Assembly: GCA_937871805.1 (NCBI GenBank)
Contig: CALMQB010000002.1
Location: 310,001 to 374,000 of the forward strand
Direction of reading: 5' to 3'
From: an uncultured Candidatus Saccharibacteria bacterium
GTDB taxonomy: Bacteria > Patescibacteriota > Saccharimonadia > Saccharimonadales > HK-STAS-PATE-42
DNA: 64,000 nucleotides
Within the stretch, counting starts at the first letter, position 1; the number at the start of each line of letters is the position of its first letter. Below, piece after piece: positions 25,401 through 33,226 of the stretch. The position numbers and the translations under genes were made by a program. Below the pieces are notes generated by a model, which searched no databases, had not been told where the DNA came from, and was given only the letters and a program-made list of their open reading frames with translations.

Positions 25401-25933
25401 TCTAACCAAGAACCGCGAACTGGATTCATTTTAGCCGAATAAAGCTTTTTACCGAGTGCAGATTCGTTCATGCTAAACATTACCCCGGGAGAGCGGACTA
25501 GCTGGCCAACAACAACTCGTTCTGCTCCGTTAATAACAAAGCTTCCACGCTCTGTCATCCAAGGATATTGCCCCATATAGATTTCCGCCTCGCGAACCTC
25601 TCCAGTGGTCTTAACGACCAATTCGGCCCTAATTTTTAAAGCCGCCTCAAAAGTGGTGTTATTTATTCTAGCGTCAAGTTCACTAGCTTCGGGGTCTTCA
25701 AACTGATAGTCCAGTAGCCTGAGATCCATTTTTTCGCTCGTGTAGTCAGAGATTACGCTAAACTCAGCTAGAATCTCACCTAGACCGCGGGTTACAAAAT
25801 CCTTAAACGAGTCTAACTGATGAGCAATCTGGTTAGGTAGCGAGATTGCGTCAAGGCTGTCATTAAAAAATGCTCGGCCATTGATAAGTTTATAGGTTTT
25901 CTGATCGTCTTTAGAGTCTTTTGTGGCTGGCAT
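22466..25933 (-). CDS. rpoB: DNA-directed RNA polymerase subunit beta
   Basis: 1155 residues, first gene of the rpoB-rpoC-rpsL-rpsG cluster. Typical blocks include [20 protein letters not shown] followed by [27 protein letters not shown], and [20 protein letters not shown] with [14 protein letters not shown] near the end. An acidic C-terminal tail of about 90 residues extends past the usual end. In the rifampicin pocket (residues about 393-420) the positions equivalent to E. coli D516, H526, R529 and S531 are Glu, Gln, Thr and Thr. No rplJ/rplL lies immediately upstream; a 377-bp divergent region does. Confidence 0.98.
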   Translation of the reverse strand: [1155 protein letters not shown]

Positions 25934-26310
25934 AGATTTTATTAAAATTAAGATTATTTAAAATTAGAGGCTTTTATAAAGTTCTTTTTTCTTTAGCCCT
26001 GTTGACCTAATCGCAGAGATATTTGTACGAAAAACTCACATTTGAGTGAGTCGGTTAAACAGTCTTTAAAGATTATTTTTATTTTAGTGGAAGCCCCCTA
26101 TTCAAAGACAAGTAAAGACGAGTTCTGGGACTGATTCCAGATCTATTTTACCCGCTGACCTTCAAAAAACTACTTCGTTACCATCAACTCTAGCAGATTA
26201 AGCAGCATAATAACAACCCCCTGACTACAAGCCCAGACTAAACAACCTAATTCATTCTACTTATGTATACTTAGAGTTTATACATAAAGCTAAACTTAAA
26301 GAAATCCAAG
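25934..26310. other. Divergent intergenic region between rpoB and a lipid-kinase-like gene
   Basis: A 377-bp stretch without a coding frame. It must hold the rpoB promoter (minus strand) and the promoter of the gene at 26311. A partial genome motif (CTAAACTTAAAG) lies at about 26290, and a short TTATAC/GTATAA-type repeat near 26265-26285. I see no ribosomal-protein-type leader structure. Confidence 0.4.
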
Positions 26311-26916
26311 ATGAAAATTAAAAGTGTTTCCATAAAATTTAACCAAGTAGATTTACTTAGAGAAATGGGTCGAAAGGTCCTCCACGTTGGATCCTGCAGT
26401 GTAGCGTTATTTTTAATTGGAAAAAAATGGATGGTTTTAGAGATGCTTTTTTTGCCAGCGATGGCTTTAGGGTTTTATATTTCTGAAAAAATAGAATTTT
26501 TTGGCAAGAATATCTCTTTTGGCAAGAAGAGAAAGTGGGGCGGAATCATGCTTGCCGTTGGTTTAAGCTTAATTATGGCATCACCCGTAGATTATGAAGT
26601 TAAAAAGTTTGCAATTTTTATTTTAATGATTGCAGATGTTATGGCGGCAATTATTGGAAAGATTATTCCAGTTAAAAAAGTAGAGATACTTGGAGCATAC
26701 AAATCTATTGGTGGGTCGACTGCTTTTGCAGTTGGAGTTTTGATTGCCATAGGTTTGAGTTTTGGTGGATTTTCTAACCTTGGAAGTTTGCCAGTTCTAA
26801 GAGTTGCTCTAACAATTTTAGTGTTAGAATTTTTTGAGTTTTTGAACTGGAGGAGTATCGATAACCTATCCCTTCCGCTTGCAGCGCTTCTAGCTGGCTC
26901 GCTCCTGTTCGCTTAA
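26311..26916 (+). CDS. Dolichol/phytol kinase-like (SEC59/VTE5/CDP-DG) integral membrane protein
   Basis: 201 residues with about six membrane segments. Family features are GRKVLHVGSCSVALFLI at the start, ADVMAAIIGK...GAYKSIGGSTAFAVG in the middle (the Asp plus K-S/T-GG block of CTP-dependent lipid kinases) and EFLNWRSIDNLSLPLAALLA with the DN..lPl motif near the end. Such enzymes phosphorylate polyprenols, phytol or diacylglycerol using CTP. In a host-dependent lineage, scavenged polyprenol or lipid phosphorylation is plausible. The exact substrate is not decidable. Confidence 0.75.
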   Translation: MKIKSVSIKFNQVDLLREMGRKVLHVGSCSVALFLIGKKWMVLEMLFLPAMALGFYISEKIEFFGKNISFGKKRKWGGIMLAVGLSLIMASPVDYEVKKFAIFILMIADVMAAIIGKIIPVKKVEILGAYKSIGGSTAFAVGVLIAIGLSFGGFSNLGSLPVLRVALTILVLEFFEFLNWRSIDNLSLPLAALLAGSLLFA

Positions 26917-26923
26917 AAGAGAG

Positions 26924-27015
26924 GTCATCCTGAATTTATTTCAGGATCTACGTTGAAATTAAACTTAAGCCTCTCTAGAATTTAGGAATAGATCCTGAAA
27001 CGAGTTCAGGATGAC
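26924..27015. repeat. Inverted REP doublet with genome motif in the middle
   Basis: Unit 1 (about 26924-26949) reads GTCATCCTGAA...TTCAGGATCTA. Unit 2 (about 26989-27015) is its inverted partner, TAGATCCTGAA...TTCAGGATGAC. TTAAACTTAAG lies between them at about 26959. Two REPs in mirror orientation are the layout of BIME/REPIN elements. It sits between convergent genes. Confidence 0.75.
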
Positions 27016-27058
27016 GTGAGCCTTGAGTTTCATGATTAGAGGTAGTTAAGTGAAGTCC

Positions 27059-27679
27059 TCAAAAGTTGTGGTCGCTATCACCTTTTAGGCATTCTTTTAT
27101 AAGTTGATAGCTAAAGCCTTTGGAGGCCAGGTGAGCAATTAGTTTTTGTTGATCTGGGTATTTGGACTCTTTTTTAGCAATCAGCTTTTTTAGAGAACTT
27201 AATTCGTCCTCTTTGCTAAAGCCCTCTTCTAGAACCTGGTTTACCAAATTGGAATTAACACCCTTTTGAGCTAGTTCTGACTTAAGTTTAAGTTTAGAGA
27301 TTGGCCGGGAGCTTTTACGGCCATCAACCCACCACTTTGCAAAGTATTGGTCGTCTAAATAGCCTTTAAGTTTAAGCTTGGAGACCAGTTCTTCGACTTC
27401 TTCGGGAGAGAGCTTCTTAAGTTTAAGCTTGGTGCGAATTTCAAATTCAGAACGCGGGCGAGAATAGACTAGTCCGACGATTCTAATGTAGAGATTAGTT
27501 AAGTTAGAGAGTTTTTTAAATTCAGCAACTTGTTTGGCAGAGATCTCTTGATTGGTTTTGAGAATCTTATGTTCGGCTAGCTGAGAGATGGTTAATGAAA
27601 AAGAATATTTACCGTCTACAAAAAGAGAAACCTTTTCAGTATTCTTAACTTGAATTTTGATGTCTGTAATCAAAGGCAT
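27059..27679 (-). CDS. recX: Regulatory protein RecX
   Basis: 206 residues, with the three-helix repeats typical of RecX: YIRIVGLVYSRPRSEFEIRTKL, VSKLKLKGYLDDQYFAKWWVDG and ELAQKGVNSNLVNQVLEE. RecX modulates RecA filaments in recombination. It is a stand-alone gene here, with recA not visible in the window. Three genome-motif copies (27285, 27366, 27418) fall in coding positions and each is read as KLKLK, an unusually direct case of a DNA repeat shaping protein sequence. Confidence 0.9.
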   Translation of the reverse strand: MPLITDIKIQVKNTEKVSLFVDGKYSFSLTISQLAEHKILKTNQEISAKQVAEFKKLSNLTNLYIRIVGLVYSRPRSEFEIRTKLKLKKLSPEEVEELVSKLKLKGYLDDQYFAKWWVDGRKSSRPISKLKLKSELAQKGVNSNLVNQVLEEGFSKEDELSSLKKLIAKKESKYPDQQKLIAHLASKGFSYQLIKECLKGDSDHNF

Positions 27680-27751
27680 AACGAGCTTCTTAACTTAGAA
27701 TACTTACTGAGTTAAGTTAAGTTTAACCTGAAGTCTATAGAAATAAAACGT

Positions 27752-29643
27752 CTACTTCTTTTTGGCATTCTTAATCTTCTTGTTGTAGCTCTTGGTTCGC
27801 GGCAAATGCTTCTTAGCTAACATTCCTAGACCTCCAAGTAGCAGCAGGCTAGCAATTAGGAAGAGAAGCTTAAGGTTGTCTCCAGTGGCTGCGAGGTTGG
27901 TGGCTGGGGTTGGGTTACCAGTAGAAGATATTGGGGATGAAGTTGGAGTGGTTGGTTCTGGAGATGGAATTAAGGTCTGTGTGGCAGTTACTATTTGGCT
28001 GAACTCACTGGTAGAACCAAAGCCAGAGGTGGCATTACTGTCAATGGCAGTGGTTGTGGCGGAGATAGATTTGTCCGCCAAGTTGGTGCCGGATGGGAGA
28101 GTTAAATTAGCTATTTGGCTGTTGCCGTTGGTGACGGTAGTCGCACCTAAGAAGGTCTGACCTTCTCCGTAGCCAGAAGGGTCAGGAGTGTCATTACTAA
28201 AGAACTCTACGCGGTATTGATCATTCTCTCCATCGGCAGCATCAAGGTTGAAGTTAATAGAAGCGGTAGAGCCGTTCTGTTCGACGGAGTTGAGGATGGG
28301 GAAGTTGATGAAGTTGTTGGGGCCAGTGTCGGAGTCGGAGGGGTCGTTGGGGGTGGGACCTGTCGTATTCGAAGAGTTGTCAGACATTTCAGCATCCAAA
28401 ATATCTATACCCAGGCCTGATTCACTTAACAGAAAACTGCTGTTAGATAAATTATCGTGAATGCTATTGCCAAGTATGGAAATGCCTCCCACCGATTGGA
28501 TTGGACTGCCATTAAGAGAAAGGCGCACCACAGCTACTCCTGCTCCATGATTATGTGCTATAAGATTGCCCTCATCACCGTTAACACCCCCGATAAGGGT
28601 ATTAACGAATGGCCCAGTAATACCAGGTAGCCCAATTCCGCCAAGCTGCACTGGATCGTCGAAAGCTTCACCTTTCCAATCTGGACCAATAATATTGCCT
28701 TGGATAACCAAACCTGAAACATTATCTGGGTATATCCCGAAATTCTTATTTCCGGAAATAACATTAGTGGCACCAACTTCAGGTCCGCCAACAATTGCTC
28801 CACTACAGTTGTCAATCGACAGCCCTCCAGGGCCAACAAATGGGACACTGTTACCCAATTGAGTCAATCCATCTGAACCCAATCCAACATAATTTCCTTT
28901 TACGACCCAATCATCATCTCCAGTGTTTGGAGTGATACCACTATCTTGGTTACCAGAAATTACATTCCTGTCTGCAGGGTTAGAGCTACCAACCGATGTT
29001 CTTTTGAAGCCAGTTGAATTGCCGTTTATTCCATTGCCTAAATTGGGTTTTGCAATTAGGCCAGTAGAATCTGTGCCAATATAGTTACCCTGGATCAACA
29101 CATCATCTCCACCGACCCTAACACCTGCGCTATCAAAGCTGTTAATGACAAGACCTCTTATGGTTGTTGAATCAGCAAGCGGACTAACCCCCGTAACGCT
29201 ACCGCCTCCATCCAACTCAATTAACAGAACCCCATTCAACGGATTAGGAGCTATGGCTGTATTGGCTTGTGAGCCTGGCTGGGAATAGCCATCAATCGTG
29301 ACTGTTTCGGTGATATCTGGGAGTCCAGATTGAGGCTTAATCGTATAGCCGTTCTGTCCACCATTAGTGAAGTCGGCTGTTCCAGTGATATTGAAGTTAA
29401 TGGTGTCATTGCCACTTCCGGCAATACATTCGCCTGCAGCAGCTCCACTGGCTGTGTCATCGTTAGAGGCTATGATGGCTTCTCTTAGAGTACATAGGCC
29501 ATCGTTAGCTTCTCTGTGTCGGCTGTAGAGTTTACTGTGATGGTGGAGGAGGCGTGGGCTTGGCTAGAAATGTTTGTGTAGACTCCAACCACCAGAATGG
29601 CGACTAAAATCAAAGTCTTTTTTAAAATTTTTGTAGTTTGCAT
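27752..29643 (-). pseudogene. CSLREA-motif beta-helix surface protein with LAATG anchor, interrupted by a frameshift
   Basis: From the ATG at 29643 a signal peptide is read (MQTTKILKKTLILVAILVVG, SSQAHA), then TVNSTADTEK before a premature stop at about 29483. Shifting frame near 29510-29513 restores ANDGLCTLREAIIASND, the CSLREA motif, and leads into about 580 residues of right-handed beta-helix repeats (NVISGN, GNYIG, GNIIG types). The C-terminus has PATNLAATGDN, a membrane segment and the basic tail TKSYNKKIKNAKKK, a sorting signal of LAxTG type. A one-base deletion explains the break. A sortase gene lies 1.5 kb away. Alternatively an assembly error. Confidence 0.75.
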
Positions 29644-29752
29644 CTAGTGTTAGAAGCCTCTCTTTAACTTTTTTAAGATTAAGCTTATGCTAAGAGTACA
29701 CATTAAGTTTAATGATTCAGTCTAGAGATGGGGCTAGAGAAGTTTTATTTTT

Positions 29753-31063
29753 ATGGATAATTCAAAAGTTGAGCAGAGCTCTAAAAAGTTGGCAGATTTA
29801 CTGGCCGCTAAGCAACCCCTTTTCGATAGAACAATAGCTGGCTTAGAAGACTTAACTCAGAATAAAGAAATAATTACAAAGTTTGAAGCAGAGATTGATC
29901 TTAAATTTCAGCATTTGACAGAAGAGGTTTTAAAACTAAAGTGTGATTATCATTCCGGGGAAGAAATTTACGCTGCGCTAATGAAATTGATGGAAATGCA
30001 GAATAATCTTGTTTTAACTAAATACTTAAGACTGGAGGAGGATGCAAGTTTAGACGGTGTTTTAAATGGCTGCGTAGAGTTTGCCAAAAGTTTAAACTTA
30101 ACAAAAACTATTTTCCGGCTTCGAGAGTTTAAAGCCAAAGAAATGCTCGTTAAAAATCCTCCAAGAGAAGTTATGAAGCTTCTAGGTTACGACGACATGC
30201 AAGAGTTGCTTAAAAATGAAAAGCTGGAAGAAATTTATGGTGCCCTAAGATTTGCCGAAGGCGATGAGTGGCTTGATGAGTTTAATGCGCAGTATAAAGA
30301 TTTGGAGCCGGAAGATTTTACGAGAGGTGAAATTGAAGTTATTAAAATGCCGCTAAGATGGGCTCCATTAACTAAAAAGTTTATCGAAAAAAAGAAGCAC
30401 AATATTACTCACTTGAAAGAACTGGGGGTGATTTTAGTTTTGGAAACTGAGGATGAGAACTTGAGACACGGGATTGTTTTAAAAGCTCTACCATTAATTG
30501 TGCACTACTTTTATGAAGTCCACTTATACAGTGCATTTTTTAAGCTTAAATCTAAAAACTTAAAGGGGTGCCAGTTTGGAAGAATGCTGGCTGAAACAAT
30601 TCTTGCAAGCCCACAGGTTAACCTAGATTTGAACACAGATGCTGAAGTAGAGAGTGGAGACGTAGACTGGCGAGTTGTACAGCGTTATTTTGGAAAGCTA
30701 AATGATCTTAAAAAACATCCCGAAGTTTTTGAACCACACTTACAACCTGAAGATTTGCACTGGGATAAGACAGAGACGGTTTTGGCAGATAGAATTCCAG
30801 AACTAAAAATTTGGGAGGAATCAGATTATGTGGCAAAGATCTTTGATGGGTTGCCGGTAAGTTTAAACTTTATGGATTTGACTTTAAGTTACGCCAATAA
30901 AGATAGCTATGGAGAGCATCTTTTTTATCACTTTAGAGAAAGCCTTTGGAATGAGATCTTTGCACGATATATGGGCAGAGAGAACCTCGAAGAACAGCTC
31001 TTAGCAAAACTAGATAATGCAATTGTCGACCCAAATAAATTAGAGGTAGATTCTGAAGATTAA
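29753..31063 (+). CDS. Conserved-looking hypothetical protein, 436 residues
   Basis: A soluble, mainly helical and acidic protein with no signal peptide and no membrane segment. I do not recognise any family. The central region has REVMKLLGYDDMQELL and a tryptophan-containing ALRFAEGDEWLDEF stretch; the end is Glu/Asp-rich (LEVDSED). Two genome-motif-related copies occur within it (about 30085 and 30853). It lies between the broken surface protein and the sortase, but on its own transcript: 69 bp of A+T-rich DNA precede the sortase gene. Confidence 0.55.
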   Translation: MDNSKVEQSSKKLADLLAAKQPLFDRTIAGLEDLTQNKEIITKFEAEIDLKFQHLTEEVLKLKCDYHSGEEIYAALMKLMEMQNNLVLTKYLRLEEDASLDGVLNGCVEFAKSLNLTKTIFRLREFKAKEMLVKNPPREVMKLLGYDDMQELLKNEKLEEIYGALRFAEGDEWLDEFNAQYKDLEPEDFTRGEIEVIKMPLRWAPLTKKFIEKKKHNITHLKELGVILVLETEDENLRHGIVLKALPLIVHYFYEVHLYSAFFKLKSKNLKGCQFGRMLAETILASPQVNLDLNTDAEVESGDVDWRVVQRYFGKLNDLKKHPEVFEPHLQPEDLHWDKTETVLADRIPELKIWEESDYVAKIFDGLPVSLNFMDLTLSYANKDSYGEHLFYHFRESLWNEIFARYMGRENLEEQLLAKLDNAIVDPNKLEVDSED

Positions 31064-31132
31064 ATAAGTACAGAGACACTGCTTAAGTATAGTTTTGTGC
31101 TAAAATTTAGCTAGAAGAAGCTCTCTAAAAAT

Positions 31133-32341
31133 ATGAATAGAAGTGATCCACATTTTGGGCTAAGACCCCAGAGGCCGACTCCAGAACCAGTTGGTAGACC
31201 ATCTAAGAGTTCTGCAGAACTGCAAAAGGATGAGTTGCAAAGGAAGGCGGCAGAAGAATATGCTCGTCGAGGTATTAACCGCGTCTATAAGCAGGAATTA
31301 GAGGCTAGGCAAAATGAACTCCAGCAACAAGGGATTCATCCTCCTGGAGAATTGGCCCCTGATGTAGATAAAGCTCAACTTGAGCACTACCATAAATCTT
31401 GGCAAGAATACTGGCAACACTACTATCAAGATTATTACTCAGGCTACTACGATAAATACTTTGGAGAAGTTAAGACTAAAGTTGATGAACATCATAAAAA
31501 GTCTACCGATAAGCTGGTAGAAATGTTTGAAGACAACAAAAAACTTGCTACACAGAAAAAAAGATTGGAAGACCCAGAAGCAATCCGTAGAGATATCTTA
31601 AATAGAATCGTGGAGCGCGGTAAGGAAAGTTCATTTTGGGGCAAAGCTAGAAAGCATGTCAGAGCTTTAGTTTTTGCGGGAACGGCAGCAGGTTTATTTT
31701 TGTTCTTACAATTTAACCCCGTAGTAGTTGGGGCTGTGAAGCAATACCTAGGGCCTGCAGGTTCGGCAAGTTTGCCTTCGATTATCGAACCGTCCAGCTC
31801 TAGTGAAGTTAGCAAAACTCCGTCAGTGATTATTCCAAAGATTGGGGTTAAGGCTCCCGTAGTTTATGATGAGCCGAGCCCGTTTAACGATCCGGTGCAA
31901 AAAGCAATGGAAAGAGGAGCGCTTCGATATTGGAACACTGCTTCCCCTGGTGAAACTGGAAATGTGGTGATTCTAGGACACTCTAGTAACAATCTTCTAA
32001 ACTCAGGGGATTATAAATATCTGTTTGTAAATCTAAAACGTTTAGAGGCAGACGATATTATCTATTTAGATTTTGAGGGAGTTAGATATGGCTATAAAGT
32101 CACTGAAAAACAAATTGTTCCACCTTCGGAATTTAGCCACATTTACCCAACCGATGTGCCAAGCGTAACTTTAATTACTTGCGACCCTCCAGGGACTGAT
32201 AATAACAGGCTTTATGTTCGTGCTGTGCAGATTTCGCCAGATCCTGCCAAGAATAAAGTAGTTGAGAGCAACCAAACTACAGAAAAAGAGGTTCAAGAAG
32301 TCCCAAGCGCTGCACCTAGTATTTGGGGTAGCATCTTCTAA
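31133..32341 (+). CDS. Sortase (class D/E-like) with long cytoplasmic N-terminal region
   Basis: 402 residues. Residues 1-175 are charged and helical, rich in Gln, Tyr and His (HYHKSWQEYWQHYYQDYY), then one membrane segment at about 178-200. The extracellular catalytic domain has VVILGHSSNN (catalytic His, about residue 282), VTLITCDPPGT (Cys, about 349) and NNRLYVRA (Arg). Sortases cleave a sorting motif and transfer the protein to a cell-wall or pilus amine. Class E enzymes recognise LAxTG, and a neighbouring surface protein ends in LAATG. The long N-terminal extension is unusual for sortases. Confidence 0.88.
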   Translation: MNRSDPHFGLRPQRPTPEPVGRPSKSSAELQKDELQRKAAEEYARRGINRVYKQELEARQNELQQQGIHPPGELAPDVDKAQLEHYHKSWQEYWQHYYQDYYSGYYDKYFGEVKTKVDEHHKKSTDKLVEMFEDNKKLATQKKRLEDPEAIRRDILNRIVERGKESSFWGKARKHVRALVFAGTAAGLFLFLQFNPVVVGAVKQYLGPAGSASLPSIIEPSSSSEVSKTPSVIIPKIGVKAPVVYDEPSPFNDPVQKAMERGALRYWNTASPGETGNVVILGHSSNNLLNSGDYKYLFVNLKRLEADDIIYLDFEGVRYGYKVTEKQIVPPSEFSHIYPTDVPSVTLITCDPPGTDNNRLYVRAVQISPDPAKNKVVESNQTTEKEVQEVPSAAPSIWGSIF

Positions 32342-32396
32342 AAGGTCCACAGTACTAACAATTGGGTGAACATTTTTGTTAAACTTAAGCTTAGTT

Positions 32397-33056
32397 ATGA
32401 AGCGGGTGGGCAGAGCTATTAAGCACTATTTTTACACTAAATTCCGGCGCTATGCGCTCTGGCCGACTTGGAGGCTCTTTTTCACGTCTCTACTTTTTCT
32501 GCTTGCTGGGCTATTCTTCTTGAGGTCAAATAATTTAACAGCTCTGGATAAATATCGGGAGGTCTTAAAGGCGGATAAGAACAGCGGAAGTGTCTATGAA
32601 AAGTTGGATGATTTGCAAAAATTTACATTTGGCCACTTGAACAGTGATGTTGGAAGACCAGTGGAGTTGGTTGGAACGTACCAAAGAGACTCCCAGAAAA
32701 TTTTTACATCTGCACAAAGTGTATTAACAGAAGATGGCCAAAAACCAGACATTTACTTACAAGCTCAAAAAACTTGTGAGGCCAAAGGAATTCCGATTAC
32801 AGCTCGTGCCCAGTGTGCTGCAGACTATGTTTTAGATAATAACCCAGATATTGAACAAGATAAGCTTAAAGTTAAGCTCCCAGATAAGGCGCTCTATTCT
32901 TTTGAATTCACAAGCCCTCGATGGGTTTGGGATCCAGCTGGAATATCGCTAGCCTTAAGTTTAATCTTCTTTTGTGGAGCAATCTTTAGAATGATTCTAG
33001 CTAGATACTTACGTCGCCGATGGAGTCGATGGGACGACAAATACCTCAGAAGCTAG
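32397..33056 (+). CDS. Two-pass membrane protein, hypothetical
   Basis: 219 residues from the ATG at 32397; an upstream TTG frame would only translate the genome motif. A basic cytoplasmic N-terminus precedes the first membrane segment (residues about 25-42, FFTSLLFLLAGLFFL). An extracellular domain of about 115 residues with two cysteines follows, then a second segment near 185-205 and an Arg-rich end (RYLRRRWSRWDDKYLRS). It starts 55 bp after the sortase on the same strand, so a role in surface assembly is possible but unproven. Confidence 0.6.
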   Translation: MKRVGRAIKHYFYTKFRRYALWPTWRLFFTSLLFLLAGLFFLRSNNLTALDKYREVLKADKNSGSVYEKLDDLQKFTFGHLNSDVGRPVELVGTYQRDSQKIFTSAQSVLTEDGQKPDIYLQAQKTCEAKGIPITARAQCAADYVLDNNPDIEQDKLKVKLPDKALYSFEFTSPRWVWDPAGISLALSLIFFCGAIFRMILARYLRRRWSRWDDKYLRS

Positions 33057-33226
33057 CTAAACTAAACTAAGAGCCTGTCATTCTAAAACTACTTCAGAGC
33101 TTAAGGCAAAGCTTTACAAAACTGGAATCCTTTGAGTACCTCATGTACGAACCCTCCCGGAAGAGATGGCTTTATAAGGACCTTTGTATTGGATGCTATG
33201 AGGATTAGGTCAGAGCGGGCCTTGCC

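Noticed and set aside
28207-28862. Several frames on both strands within the beta-helix gene
   Set aside because: They are shadows of the repeat-rich surface-protein gene; only the frame of 27752-29239 has beta-helix and anchor features.
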